Source of the DNA: Priestia megaterium
GTDB lineage: Bacteria; Bacillota; Bacilli; Bacillales; Bacillaceae_H
Reading direction: 5' to 3'
Length of the DNA stretch: 64,000 nt
Assembly: GCF_023824195.1 (NCBI RefSeq)
Contig: NZ_CP085445.1
Location: forward strand, 1-64,000
Shown: one piece after another, positions 25,018-34,253 of the stretch
Layout: each line of letters opens with the position of its first letter
Position numbering within the stretch: position 1 is the first letter of the stretch
Notes under the pieces: generated by a model
The model's database searches: none
What the model was told of the DNA's origin: nothing
Seen by the model: the letters and a program-made list of their open reading frames with translations, nothing else
Program-made: the position numbers and the translations under genes

Positions 25018-25398
25018 TTACTTAGAAATAAGATCCTTTTTATAGAGACTCGTTCGCTTAAACATAACGGGCGCCCACCTTTTAATCGTGTCCTCATAAT
25101 GTAAATTCTCAGCAATCGGTAAGTCAATTTCTTTCCCTTCTAATGTATAGAGGCTCTGAGGGACATATGTAGGAGTAATCTCAAAGTCTTCAAATACTAG
25201 TTCAAGGATTGCTCTGGCAAAATCCTGAGACATCCCCTGCCACATCATAATAGTAGGATGACCAGGTATATGAACAGAGTATTCCCCGTCGTAGGGTATT
25301 CCTTCTTGTTTTAAGTAATTTTCTAGTTGGATAAAGGAAACATAAGATTCAGTGCCATCTAGATATTTTACGATTTCCTCTTTTATTTGATTCTTCAT
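25018..25398 (-). CDS. Hypothetical soluble protein (126 aa)
   Basis: The protein starts MKNQIKEEIVKYLDGTESYV and contains EYSVHIPGHPTIMMWQGMSQ. It has no signal peptide or membrane segment. AAGGTGAGG precedes the ATG. The composition and folded look are those of a real gene, but I do not recognise the family. Confidence 0.6.
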   Translation of the reverse strand: MKNQIKEEIVKYLDGTESYVSFIQLENYLKQEGIPYDGEYSVHIPGHPTIMMWQGMSQDFARAILELVFEDFEITPTYVPQSLYTLEGKEIDLPIAENLHYEDTIKRWAPVMFKRTSLYKKDLISK

Positions 25399-25571
25399 TC
25401 TTCCTCACCTTTTAAATAGATAGATTCTCATTGGTTGATTAGCTGCTAGAATAATCTTTCTCTACCTATAGAATTCTTACACACATTGACACTTTTACAT
25501 ATAATCATATAAAAACTATAACGAACCATACACATACATACAAACAATTAACTTTACATACTTTTCACTCG

Positions 25572-25595
25572 TCACAAAAACGACCGTTTTTGTGA
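25572..25595. promoter_or_regulatory. Perfect 24-bp palindrome
   Basis: TCACAAAAACG and CGTTTTTGTGA flank AC. It lies between the hypothetical gene and the TetR operon and lacks a T-run, so an operator is more likely than a terminator. Confidence 0.5.
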
Positions 25596-25735
25596 TGGTA
25601 AGAGTAAGAAAAACTATTTTACATTTATATCCATCTATATGGCCATTTACGGACTTATCTCGGACATATCCCAAGAACATTTGAAGTTAAAAAGGAATAA
25701 AGAAGATCGAAGTACAGAAATTTGTTCTATCAATA

Positions 25736-25764
25736 TTGACAAATTTCAAAAAAATGGATATAGT
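25736..25764 (+). promoter_or_regulatory. SigA promoter of the TetR-ABC operon
   Basis: TTGACA and TATAGT are exactly 17 bp apart. Transcription would start just before ACCGGACGATCGGT (25774-25787), a candidate TetR operator, and about 50 bp before the TetR start codon. Confidence 0.75.
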
Positions 25765-25815
25765 AAAATAAAAACCGGACGATCGGTATGTTTTTTTGTT
25801 TGGAGGCTAATAAGT

Positions 25816-26481
25816 ATGGCGAAAAAATATAATTCACAAGCAACGATTGAAACCATTTTGTCTGTTTCTGCAAAACTATTTCTGGAAAAAGGATTTGATA
25901 AAACCAGTATAAAGGATATCGCTGAAACTGCAGGAATATCAAAAGGGGCTATTTATCATCATTTTCAATCCAAGGATGAAATCATCAATGCCGTTACGGA
26001 AATGCAGGCACAAAGCGTAGAAAATATGATAAAGGGTTGGTTATCTGAAATGGGGTCTTGTACTGGAAAAGAAAAGCTAATTACTCTTTTGCATAAGAGC
26101 TTTTCCAGCCAAGAGGTACACTATTTGGACGATGTGATGGGTTCACGCATAAAAAGTCCAGAATTTGTAGTGTCATATATGCAGGACTGCGTAAACAAAG
26201 ACTCTGCACTCATTACTGAAATCATAAAGGAAGGAATAGCAGATGGCTCACTTATTACTGATTATCCCGAAGAATGTGCAGAGGTTTTTTTACTATTGAT
26301 GAATATTTGGTGCGACCCTGTTGTTTTTAAGTGTAACCATGCCAAATTAGCCATGCGTTTGAAGTTTTTGCAACATATGATGAAATCAATCGGAATGGAT
26401 ATATTGAATGATGATTTGCTTGAAAAGATAAAAGAATTATTGCAAAGGTTATATCCAGAGGAGAACAAAACAAATGAATAA
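25816..26481 (+). CDS. TetR/AcrR family transcriptional repressor
   Basis: About 221 residues from the ATG at 25816 with TGGAGG ten bases upstream. The frame runs 59 codons further upstream, but that part overlaps the promoter. The N-terminal HTH reads TSIKDIAETAGISKGAIYHH (near 34-53), the rest being a helical ligand domain. It overlaps the following ATPase gene by eight bases. It probably represses its own ABC export operon through the palindromic sequence between promoter and gene. Confidence 0.85.
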   Translation: MAKKYNSQATIETILSVSAKLFLEKGFDKTSIKDIAETAGISKGAIYHHFQSKDEIINAVTEMQAQSVENMIKGWLSEMGSCTGKEKLITLLHKSFSSQEVHYLDDVMGSRIKSPEFVVSYMQDCVNKDSALITEIIKEGIADGSLITDYPEECAEVFLLLMNIWCDPVVFKCNHAKLAMRLKFLQHMMKSIGMDILNDDLLEKIKELLQRLYPEENKTNE

Positions 26482-27217
26482 TATTTCTGCTGTAAAAGTC
26501 GAAAACCTTACAAAAACCTTTGATGGAAATGAAGTAATAAAAAATTGCAATATGAATGTGCAAAAAGGTACTATTTATGGTTTTTTAGGTGCAAATGGAG
26601 CTGGAAAAACAACGGTATTTAAAATGCTGTCTGGCTTGCTTACACCGACAATGGGGAATGCACAAGTTTTAGAAATGGATGTTAGGTCTCACCGAAGTGA
26701 AATTTTAAGAAATATTGGAACGATCATTGAAACTCCTGTATTTTATGAGCATTTATCAGCAATTGAAAATTTAGAAATACACCTTGCCTATATGGAAGAT
26801 AATGACACGGATATAGCCTCTGTTTTAACTAAAGTCGGATTAAATGACACAGGCAAACAGCCTGTGTCAAAATTCTCTCTTGGTATGCGTCAACGATTAG
26901 CCATTGCAAGAGCTATCATTCATAAACCTAAATTGTTGATTTTAGATGAACCCATTAACGGACTAGATCCAATTGGAATTAGAGAAATGAGAGAATTGTT
27001 CCTTGATCTTGTTAAAAATCAAGATATGACCTTATTGATTTCCAGTCATATTTTATCGGAAATTGAGCATATTGCTGATACCATTGGGGTGATTGTAAAC
27101 GGCACTGTTATACGAGAGACTTCTTTGGCTGAAGTAAAGGCAGAATCCCCGAATGGTCTTGAAGAGTATTTTATGGATATCATGACCGGGAGGATAAGCA
27201 ATGATAAAACTTATTAA
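26474..27217 (+). CDS. ABC transporter ATP-binding protein (BcrA/DrrA-like)
   Basis: This 247-residue ATPase has Walker A GANGAGKTT near residues 39-47, the signature FSLGMRQRLAIARA near 135-148 and Walker B LLILDEP near 157-163, then SSH as switch. The short length and sequence style match exporters for bacitracin-, lantibiotic- or drug-type substrates. It pairs with the overlapping permease gene and is co-transcribed with the TetR gene. Confidence 0.9.
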   Translation: MNNISAVKVENLTKTFDGNEVIKNCNMNVQKGTIYGFLGANGAGKTTVFKMLSGLLTPTMGNAQVLEMDVRSHRSEILRNIGTIIETPVFYEHLSAIENLEIHLAYMEDNDTDIASVLTKVGLNDTGKQPVSKFSLGMRQRLAIARAIIHKPKLLILDEPINGLDPIGIREMRELFLDLVKNQDMTLLISSHILSEIEHIADTIGVIVNGTVIRETSLAEVKAESPNGLEEYFMDIMTGRISNDKTY

Positions 27218-27911
27218 ATTGGAATTGAGAAGAAACAACATTCGTACTTATGTAATTGCCAGCATTATGATTGCTATAGTCATGTTAGGTTTCCTCTATC
27301 TTTTTGCCTATGCGCCAAAGCTAGAGCCAAACGATAAAGATTTAGAGATTTTTTTAGGATATAACAATCTGATCCCTTTGTTTGGTGTATTAAATATGGC
27401 GGCTTTTTGCGTCCTATCAGCTGTTATGTATTCTAAATTTATAATCGAGGATTATTCTGGAAATAGACCTGTTTTACTTTTTTCATACCCGATAAGCAGA
27501 AAAAAGATCTTATTTTCAAAATTAAGTGTTGTTAGCATATTTACGATTATTTCAATGATTATTAGCAATCTCATTATTTTTTTGATATTTGGTATAACCG
27601 AAAAAACTATGCATCTTGTCAGTGGAGGCTTTACGGCTGCTATTATGCTACAAGCTATAAAAATTACAGTTGTCATGGCCATTATAGCCGCATGTATAGG
27701 AATTATAGCAACGGGCATTGGGTTTATTAAGAAATCAGTTCCTACTACTATTGTTTCGGCTGTTCTCTTGGCTTCGCTGATGTGCAATATTGTGGTAAAC
27801 ACCACTTCAAGTATAACGTTTATGTATATATTCAGTTTGATTATGATATTTGTCGGAATAATCTTTTCTGTAAATCTGATTCACAAAGTAAATCATATGG
27901 AGGTAGAGTAA
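27201..27911 (+). CDS. ABC-2 type permease
   Basis: This 236-residue membrane protein has about six hydrophobic segments, beginning with TYVIASIMIAIVMLGFLYLF. It overlaps the ATPase gene by 17 bases, a sign of translational coupling, and is the membrane partner of that exporter. The substrate is unknown. Confidence 0.85.
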   Translation: MIKLIKLELRRNNIRTYVIASIMIAIVMLGFLYLFAYAPKLEPNDKDLEIFLGYNNLIPLFGVLNMAAFCVLSAVMYSKFIIEDYSGNRPVLLFSYPISRKKILFSKLSVVSIFTIISMIISNLIIFLIFGITEKTMHLVSGGFTAAIMLQAIKITVVMAIIAACIGIIATGIGFIKKSVPTTIVSAVLLASLMCNIVVNTTSSITFMYIFSLIMIFVGIIFSVNLIHKVNHMEVE

Positions 27912-28133
27912 ATGGAACAAAGAATTGAAAAGTCCATTAATCATGTACTTGAAAGTGCTTCATCCCAACTTTATATTTTTAGTATTGGTCTTGGAATTGT
28001 GCTTGTTATATTAGGAATTTTCCTCTTCCTCTCTGGAAAGCGTACAAAAGGAAAAACAGGTAAAATAAATACTGGTTTAATTTGTGCGGTAATTGGTATC
28101 GTCGCTATTGTGAGTGGGACTATTCAAATCTAG
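27912..28133 (+). CDS. Small two-helix membrane protein of the ABC operon
   Basis: This 73-residue protein has two hydrophobic segments (LYIFSIGLGIVLVILGIFLF and TGLICAVIGIVAIVSGTIQI). It starts directly after the permease stop, with GGAGGTAGAG upstream. It is probably an accessory subunit of the exporter. Confidence 0.7.
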   Translation: MEQRIEKSINHVLESASSQLYIFSIGLGIVLVILGIFLFLSGKRTKGKTGKINTGLICAVIGIVAIVSGTIQI

Positions 28134-28155
28134 ATAAAGAAAAAGGGATAGTAAA

Positions 28156-28311
28156 ATGAAACCTATTTTAATAGAAAAAAACCCTAAAAAGGTAACTGTT
28201 ACATCGGATTCAAATCCTTATACTCCTTCAGAAGATATTCGAGAGAAACATAACCTATTTTTGGGAGCAACAAAAGTTGCAAAATCCTTCTCTGCGGAAC
28301 GGAGAAAGTAG
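28156..28311 (+). CDS. Small hypothetical protein (51 aa)
   Basis: The sequence MKPILIEKNPKKVTVTSDSN continues to a basic end (VAKSFSAERRK). AAGGGAT lies seven bases before the ATG, and the gene follows the ABC operon by 22 bp. It may be the last gene of that transcript. Unrecognised. Confidence 0.45.
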   Translation: MKPILIEKNPKKVTVTSDSNPYTPSEDIREKHNLFLGATKVAKSFSAERRK

Positions 28312-28558
28312 TGAAGGATAGAGGGAAATTGTGCGTTCTTGTTCAACTATGGGTAGTGTTAATACAAAATGTTTACTGATCAGCTTTTTCAGACTATTGA
28401 ACTCCTACAAATCCAGCTAATAGAAGTTCTTGCTTATTCCATAAATGGGCGCGATTGTGGTAAACGACTTTATTGCTAAAGCATCCTTTATGAAAAATTT
28501 AACAACTTTATTTTACCCCCATCCAAAACAGGACGGGGGTATGTATGTTAGAAGTATT
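28312..28558. other. Intergenic region before the IS6-type element
   Basis: A GC-rich hairpin (TACCCCCATCC with GGACGGGGGTA) lies near 28514-28541. The remainder holds only broken frames and may be older transposon debris. Confidence 0.4.
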
Positions 28559-29356
28559 GGATCTGGTGCAAAAATACAACCTAGCTTGAAACAAATCTTT
28601 TAAACTTGGACATACTGATACTAGTACTCTAAAAAGGAAGTGATCGGTATGGAAAAGCAAAATTCATTTAAGTGGAAACACTATCAACCTGATATCATTA
28701 TGTTAAATGTAAGATGGTACCTACGGTATAACCTCAGCTTTCGTGATTTGGTTGAAATGATGGAAGAACGAGGACTTTCCATTGCTCATACAACAATTAT
28801 GCGCTGGGTTCATCAATATGGCCCTGAATTAGATGAGCGAGTACGGCGTCACCTTAAGACAATTAATGATTCTTGGCGAGTGGATGAGACCTATATAAAA
28901 GTAAAAGGACAATGGATGTATTTGTATCGTGCCGTTGATTCAGAAGGAAATACAATTGATTTTTACCTAAGTAAAACAAGAGATCATAGGGCTGCAAAGC
29001 GCTTCTTCGAGAAAGCTTTGCGGTCTTTTCATGTTTCCAAGTCCCGTGTGATCACAGTAGACAAGAACCCAGCCTATCCTATAGCCATTGAAGAGTTAAA
29101 GAAAGAAAAAAAGATGCCTGTAGGCATCCAAATAAGGCAAGTCAAATATCTAAATAACATCGTGGAACAAGATCATCGTTTTATTAAAAAGCGAGTTCGT
29201 TCAATGTTAGGACTAAAATCCTTTCGCACAGCTACATCCATTATTTCTGGAATAGAAGCAATGCATATGATAAAAAAGGGGCAACTTGTTTTACAGGACA
29301 AGTCTGTCCGAAATCAAATAAAGTTCATCTATCAACTATTTGGAATGGTTGCCTAA
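28559..29356 (+). mobile_element. IS6/IS240-type insertion sequence lacking a recognisable right end
   Basis: The left end GGATCTGGTGCAAAAATAC (28559 on) resembles IS240-type terminal repeats. The matching inverted end was not found within about 100 bp of the transposase stop, so the element may be truncated at its right side or have a diverged end. Confidence 0.65.
28649..29356 (+). CDS. IS6 family transposase
   Basis: About 235 residues from the ATG at 28649, with AAGGAAG upstream. An N-terminal HTH reads LSIAHTTIMRWVHQYGPEL. The DDE catalytic core shows WRVDETYIKVKGQWMYLYRA (first Asp), VITVDKNPAYPIAI (second Asp) and NIVEQDHRFIKKRVRSMLG (Glu). Length and motifs match complete IS240/IS431-like transposases, so the protein looks intact. 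Confidence 0.9.
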   Translation: MEKQNSFKWKHYQPDIIMLNVRWYLRYNLSFRDLVEMMEERGLSIAHTTIMRWVHQYGPELDERVRRHLKTINDSWRVDETYIKVKGQWMYLYRAVDSEGNTIDFYLSKTRDHRAAKRFFEKALRSFHVSKSRVITVDKNPAYPIAIEELKKEKKMPVGIQIRQVKYLNNIVEQDHRFIKKRVRSMLGLKSFRTATSIISGIEAMHMIKKGQLVLQDKSVRNQIKFIYQLFGMVA

Positions 29357-29589
29357 GAGCAGATTCGGTTAGGAATCTATATGTTTCTTTCAAAAGGATA
29401 GCAAAAGAAACATTTCCGAAGCTATCGTCAAAGTTAACAGCTTGTTCATACTAAATTCCCTCCTTTTCCATAGATCAGACCATCTATAAATACTATATGG
29501 AACGACCGAACCTTGTATAAAAATACTTCTAAGTTGATAGATGTGTTTTAATCGCAGGGTTTCAACAATTATAATTGATACTTACATAT

Positions 29590-29614
29590 AAAAGACAGAC
29601 AAATGAATTGTCTG
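29590..29614 (-). terminator. Hairpin after the secreted crystallin-like gene
   Basis: CAGACAA and TTGTCTG form a short stem 14 bp beyond the stop, followed on the minus strand by TCTTTTATAT. Confidence 0.5.
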
Positions 29615-29627
29615 CCTGTTTATTAGA

Positions 29628-30164
29628 TTAATTTGCTTTTACAATTGCAGAAGATGCTTGATCATTCCATGTTCTTGCTCCATCGCCCATACTAACTGTT
29701 GTCAAATTCAAATATTTCCCATTATTCACAATAGCAAGTGCGCGTCCTTGTGCATTACTATGTTCATAAATCGTTGTATAGTCTCCAAATGGATGCGTAA
29801 GTACAGATGAAACCGCATCATTGCTTGATTCACCAAAATTAGCAAGAATAACGGGATTTCTACTCGAGTTCACAGTAAAACGAGCCCCCTGTAAATCCGT
29901 ATCATGATAAAAAGTAGAATAAATTTGCGATGAAGATTGTAGAGATTTCGAAAGATTTGGAGCAACTGAATGCGCCTTTAAGTACGCTTTAAATTCTGCT
30001 TTGTCATCAAATCCAATCGTTTTAGGACTTTCATCCAATTCACCCGGTATTACAACTTTATAAGGTTGAGAAGAAGAATCTGCATGCACCGCCGTATTTG
30101 ATACACCAAAAATCATGGTCCCAGCTAAAAGAGCAGTAGAAAGTACACCTACAACACGTTTCAA
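29628..30164 (-). CDS. Secreted beta/gamma-crystallin-like (I36-type) protein
   Basis: About 178 residues. A TTG at 30164 with AGGAG seven bases upstream is preferred; it gives a typical signal peptide (MKRVVGVLSTALLAGTMIFG ending at HADS). The C-terminal domain contains YSTFYHDTDLQGARFTVNSS and YTTIYEHSNAQGRALAIVNN, then SMGDGARTWNDQASSAIV. This is a repeated crystallin-type pattern seen in peptidase inhibitor I36 proteins. It is probably extracellular, with calcium binding or protease inhibition possible. Confidence 0.7.
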   Translation of the reverse strand: MKRVVGVLSTALLAGTMIFGVSNTAVHADSSSQPYKVVIPGELDESPKTIGFDDKAEFKAYLKAHSVAPNLSKSLQSSSQIYSTFYHDTDLQGARFTVNSSRNPVILANFGESSNDAVSSVLTHPFGDYTTIYEHSNAQGRALAIVNNGKYLNLTTVSMGDGARTWNDQASSAIVKAN

Positions 30165-30320
30165 ACTCATCACTCCTATAATAGTATACGTACAAATGTT
30201 ATGATAACACTCAATTATGGATAATGTATCCAACTTTATGATTAATTACCATGTAAAAATAATCTATAATAGTTACTTATTAACTATTTAGCATAATATC
30301 AATTATCGATACTCTTTTTT

Positions 30321-30369
30321 AAAACAAAGTAAAGCCCACTCTTATAAAGAGTGGGCTTTACTTTGTTTT
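30321..30369. terminator. Long perfect bidirectional terminator
   Basis: AAAACAAAGTAAAGCCCACT and its complement form a 23-bp stem with a tiny loop and A/T-rich flanks. Confidence 0.8.
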
Positions 30370-30405
30370 ATATATGCTATTTTACAAATTGATATCCTGA
30401 TGGAT

Positions 30406-30592
30406 TTATTGTAAATCTTTCATATAATTAGAACCTTTAAGCAGCGTAGGGTGTGTTTTTGCTTTTGCTAAAAATTTTTGAGCGTGATTATCTTTTGATG
30501 CTGCATGAGTGATTGATGCCCCCATTCTTAAAGATGTTGCTATAAGTGCAATATCTTTAGAATAGCTTTATCGCTGTAATAACTTTTCCCAT
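30406..30592 (-). pseudogene. Degenerate copy of the start of the peptidoglycan-binding protein gene
   Basis: One frame reads ATSLRMGASITHAASKDNHA and then KFLAKAKTHPTLLKGSNYMK DLQ. This parallels MGASTVEAAPKANSQKIVAK and ETRPTLRIGSHSSYVKNLQ of the intact upstream gene. The start (MGKVITAIKLF) is shifted out of frame and the rest of the domain is missing. It is a duplicated, decayed remnant. Confidence 0.65.
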
Positions 30593-30593
30593 T

Positions 30594-31148
30594 TTATTCT
30601 TCGATCACACGGCCATCCTTATAAATATGGAACCACCCAATTGTACCTGAACCGCCTTGATTCATCCAGTCTTTGTTCGCTGCTTTCAATCTGTAATAGG
30701 ATTGTTTTTTGGAGTCTTTTACTAATCTACCGTCACCACTAAATACAATATTGTTACCTAGCTTTTTTTGACCAAATGCAATTGCATTATTTACGGTAAA
30801 CTGTTGTCTTTCTACTTTATTTTGATCTAAGGCTGCCCATGTCGCTGGACCAACTATGCCATCAGAAATTAGATTATGATCAGCTTGGAACTGTTTAACC
30901 ATCGTTTGAGTTTTAGGGCCAAATACTCCATCAACACCTGTATCATATTTCACATCTTTAAGATTTTTCTGTAAGTTTTTTACATAACTAGAGTGAGAGC
31001 CTATACGCAGAGTTGGACGCGTTTCGGCTTTCGCTACGATTTTTTGAGAGTTGGCTTTAGGTGCTGCCTCGACAGTAGATGCTCCCATAGCTAAAGGTGT
31101 TGCAACAAGCATAATAGTTGGAATAACGGCTAACAATTTTTTCTTCAT
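30594..31148 (-). CDS. Secreted peptidoglycan-binding domain protein
   Basis: This 184-residue protein has a signal peptide (MKKKLLAVIPTIMLVATPLA, cleavage near VEAAPK). A PG_binding_1 domain spans about residues 48-110, containing SHSSYVKNLQKNLKDVKYDT and DGIVGPATWAAL. The C-terminal 70 residues (IAFGQKKLGNNIVFSGDGRL) are unassigned and basic. GGAGGTTAG precedes the ATG. It likely sits at the cell wall; no hydrolase motif is evident. Confidence 0.8.
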   Translation of the reverse strand: MKKKLLAVIPTIMLVATPLAMGASTVEAAPKANSQKIVAKAETRPTLRIGSHSSYVKNLQKNLKDVKYDTGVDGVFGPKTQTMVKQFQADHNLISDGIVGPATWAALDQNKVERQQFTVNNAIAFGQKKLGNNIVFSGDGRLVKDSKKQSYYRLKAANKDWMNQGGSGTIGWFHIYKDGRVIEE

Positions 31149-31404
31149 GGTAAACTAACCTCCGTTTTTAATAATAAAAAGTCTATTAATCTTGCTAATG
31201 TTCTAAAGGAATCAACTTGACTAGTTGCCCTAGAATGTGAAATGAAGACAACGAAATGCAACAAAATTTCTATATTATGTATAATCAATTAGCTAGTTTG
31301 CCTTTATAAAAATAACCCAATTAAAGGATATTTTTCAATTAAAAGGTCATCAAAGAAATTTATGTAACATTCACAACGTTAATATTACAATTATTACATT
31401 TATA
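31149..31404. other. AT-rich intergenic region
   Basis: This is the promoter region of the peptidoglycan-binding gene on the minus strand. No other element is recognisable. Confidence 0.4.
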
Positions 31405-31876
31405 TTACAACATTTTTTTAAAAAAAATAATAAAAACTAACGGGAGATACTCTTTCAAACTTATATGGTTCCATGCATAATCAGACTGATTAAAGACAAC
31501 ATCAATTAATTGTGTTACTAGTAACAAAGCTGTAAAAATACCAAAGGACCAGCTTATTCTCTTCCAATTTACACGTCTATTAGCTGTTATTAATGATTTC
31601 ATTCGCCTTTTATGAATAAAGCGAAATCCTAACCACAAGCCCAAAATCCAAAACAAATAAACAATGTGGGATAATAAAAGGTCAAGATTAGCATTTATCC
31701 CTATTGCAATTCCATTATCAGAATCAAAGTACGTTTTCTTACTTCAGTCTCCCTCCACCATGATAGCTTCCATAAATTATAGACCCTATTATCATAAATA
31801 CAGAAGCTAGAATAGTAGAACTTAAATAACGCTTCCAGTTATTTTTTCCTTCCGTTACATCTATATAATTTTTCAT
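31405..31876 (-). pseudogene. CPBP-type membrane protease gene, frameshifted and truncated
   Basis: From ATG 31876 (AGGAG upstream) the frame reads MKNYIDVTEGKNNWKRYLSS, then a helix ending IIGSIIYG, and goes out of frame near 31745. Another frame continues with GIAIGINANLDLLLSHIVYL, FIHKRRMKSLITANRRVNWK and a helix, and stops at IIFFKKML. The FIHKR.. SLITA..RVNWKR segment is typical of the N-terminal half of CPBP (Abi/CAAX-like) proteins. The catalytic EExxxR half is absent, so the gene is dead or a remnant. Confidence 0.6.
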
Positions 31877-31996
31877 TTTGCCCCTACTCCTTCGGCATCT
31901 TTTTCTAGGCTAAACGTTTCTTTCATATTTCGTCTATATTCAACTAATGGGTAAATACCTACTCCACTTCTAAAAACGAACAGCCCTATAAAGATC

Positions 31997-32482
31997 TTAG
32001 TAATCCCATTCCAACAAATCCTGTAGCAGCCTTCGGGAAAAGGCCAATTGCTCGGGTGTGTACTTGTCCAAAAAGCTCATAAACCGGTTTTCAATCTCCT
32101 GGTGAATCTGTTCATGGATTTTATGAAACTTTTGTCCCTTTGCTGTCAGTCGGAAATAAACTTCCTTCTTGTTATCAAGAAGCTGCTGCCTTTTGATCAG
32201 ATCCAATTTCAATAGCTTCTTGCTTATTCGTGTGATAGACCCTTTCGCTAAATTTGTCTTTTCGGAGATCATCGTGACGTTAATTGGCCCGTAATCGCCG
32301 ATACAAGCGATTAAATGAATCTCCGATAAATTAAGGTCTATCTTCATCCCCAGCTCAGATTGAAGTTTTTGCATCTCTTCTCCAAATCTGACGGTGAATT
32401 TGCTGTCTCTAATCTCCTGTTGACTAATGAGCTGAATGAAAAGCTCCAAAATCCACTGTTTGGAAAGCTCAGTATTGTACAT
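31997..32482 (-). CDS. MarR family transcriptional regulator
   Basis: This 161-residue protein has a winged HTH: GPINVTMISEKTNLAKGSIT followed by a wing reading IKRQQLLDNKKEVYFRLTAKG. GAGGTGAAATT precedes the ATG. It lies downstream of the FAD monooxygenase gene on the same strand. The palindrome before the monooxygenase gene recurs imperfectly before this gene, so it probably represses both in the absence of a ligand. Confidence 0.85.
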   Translation of the reverse strand: MYNTELSKQWILELFIQLISQQEIRDSKFTVRFGEEMQKLQSELGMKIDLNLSEIHLIACIGDYGPINVTMISEKTNLAKGSITRISKKLLKLDLIKRQQLLDNKKEVYFRLTAKGQKFHKIHEQIHQEIENRFMSFLDKYTPEQLAFSRRLLQDLLEWDY

Positions 32483-32628
32483 TCGTTAATTTCACCTCTT
32501 TGTATTTCTCTGATTTTACAATATTTATTTTATGAAAAAAAGTTTATACGGTCATGGCTTATTACGTGCTGATTTTTGCGTATTTGAAGGTAAACAAAAC
32601 CTTACATTCAAGCAGGAATATTCTTTTT

Positions 32629-32646
32629 TTGTTTCGGGCAAAACAT
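32629..32646. promoter_or_regulatory. MarR operator-like site upstream of the MarR gene
   Basis: TTGTTTCGGGCAAAACAT matches the perfect palindrome at 34254 in 15 of 18 positions. Confidence 0.65.
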
Positions 32647-32661
32647 TTTTAATAATAAAAA

Positions 32662-34164
32662 TCAGATTTCACCGCACCAGTGGACGATTCCCTGTCTGAC
32701 AGCTTCGATACGCTTTGGCTCCGATCGGGAAACCGCCCATGCGATATACCCATCCGGACGAATCAGTGCTGTATGAACGTCCTCCCAATCTGAGTGGACA
32801 TTCGCGAGGGAAGCAAGTACAACCCGAATGTGCTTGTATTTGCACCATTCAACGGCGTCATGCAAACGATCATCCGAAGCGAGATGAAGCAAGATAAAGG
32901 AACCGGAGCGAAACAGCTCGTAGGCATTCCGAACCGTCCCATCTGCAAGCAACAGTTTCAAGTCCCTAAATCGGTTGCCGTTCAACGGATGCGGCAGCTC
33001 CTTTGTCTCCTGCTCGTATCGGACATTCAATGCGGAAATTTGCTTAGCCATCTGGTAATTGGCCTCGGGTATTTGAAGCATACTGGACAACATGCTACGT
33101 AGTTCGATCATTTTAGGCGAGAAATCTGATCCCATCAATAGCGTTTGAACCTCGGTATTTCGAAGCAGCGCGGTATTAACAGGGAACCGTTCTGCATGAT
33201 AGCTATCCAGAAGCCAATCCGGAGCCCAGCCCTTCAGCTCGGCAGCCAGCTTCCATCCTAGATTTACCACTTCCTGCAAGCCTACATTCAGCCCTTGTCC
33301 GCCTGCGGGGAAATGAATATGCGCAGCGTCTCCTGCGAGGAATATCCGTCCCTCCCGGTATCGCTCTGCTTGCCGAGTTGCATTTCCATAACGGGACAGC
33401 CAGTAGGGTTTGGTGATCCCGAAATCGCTTCCGAGGATACGTATCATTCCCGAACGCAGCTCCTCTAACGTGACTGGCTCTTGCTTCGAAATAGACATCC
33501 TCTCTGGATCGATCATCACCACCCGATGCAATCCATTAGGCAGAGGTGCAACCATGACCAGCCCCTGCTTGCTGAAGAAGGATAGTCCGTTCGGTTCCGA
33601 AAAATCCGGCAAAACAACATCTCCCAACATACCGGTAAGTGTCTCGCTTGTACCTACAAATGGGATGCCTGCCTGTTTTCGAACAATACTGCCTGCACCG
33701 TCGGTACCAATCCCATAAGCCGCCGTCAGTGTGAATTCTCCTTTAAGATCGGCAGCAGTTATCTCTACCCCTTGCGAATACTGATGTACAGATAAAACCT
33801 CTACTCCACGCCAAATTTCCACGCCAAGGCTTCTCGCCCACTCCTCAATAACCTTCTCCGTTTCATTTTGGGGGATAAAAAGGGTAAAATTGCTGGTAGA
33901 ATCTAATACCGAAAAATCCAGAGGGGTATCCAATGCCGCAAAATGTCCGGTAGGAATCGGCTTTCCTTTTCTCATCAGTTTCGCTTTTAATCCACGAAAA
34001 TCAAAAATTTCCAGTGAACGAGGATGAAGGGTAAGGGCTCTGGAATAAGGCGTCGTCTCCTTCAATCGCTCAAGGACGCACACTTTCACTTTCATTAAAG
34101 CCAGTTCCGATGCCAGCATCATGCCAACAGGTCCTCCGCCTACTACGATAACTTCAAAGTCCAT
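32662..34164 (-). CDS. FAD-dependent aromatic monooxygenase (class A, Rox/TetX-like group)
   Basis: This 500-residue protein has the FAD GxGxxG motif VVGGGPVGMMLASELA at residues 7-22, the DG motif GIGTDGAGSIVRKQAG near 150, and the FAD-ribityl motif RIFLAGDAAHIHFPAGGQGL near 275-294. The last ~120 residues form the thioredoxin-like domain of phenol hydroxylase-type enzymes. Family members hydroxylate aromatic substrates, including rifamycins and tetracyclines in some branches; the substrate is not determinable here. Local GC is clearly higher than the neighbours, suggesting acquisition from another genome. Confidence 0.85.
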   Translation of the reverse strand: MDFEVIVVGGGPVGMMLASELALMKVKVCVLERLKETTPYSRALTLHPRSLEIFDFRGLKAKLMRKGKPIPTGHFAALDTPLDFSVLDSTSNFTLFIPQNETEKVIEEWARSLGVEIWRGVEVLSVHQYSQGVEITAADLKGEFTLTAAYGIGTDGAGSIVRKQAGIPFVGTSETLTGMLGDVVLPDFSEPNGLSFFSKQGLVMVAPLPNGLHRVVMIDPERMSISKQEPVTLEELRSGMIRILGSDFGITKPYWLSRYGNATRQAERYREGRIFLAGDAAHIHFPAGGQGLNVGLQEVVNLGWKLAAELKGWAPDWLLDSYHAERFPVNTALLRNTEVQTLLMGSDFSPKMIELRSMLSSMLQIPEANYQMAKQISALNVRYEQETKELPHPLNGNRFRDLKLLLADGTVRNAYELFRSGSFILLHLASDDRLHDAVEWCKYKHIRVVLASLANVHSDWEDVHTALIRPDGYIAWAVSRSEPKRIEAVRQGIVHWCGEI

Positions 34165-34253
34165 TCAAATCAGCTCCTTTTCTTTATTTATGATGTTTGT
34201 CAGCATTTCCGATTTAATTTTTTTCATATTTTCAAATCACATTTTCGACTTTT

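Noticed and set aside
32715..33718. Several open frames opposite the FAD monooxygenase gene
   Set aside because: They are antisense shadows in a GC-richer gene; the monooxygenase motifs fix the true strand and frame.
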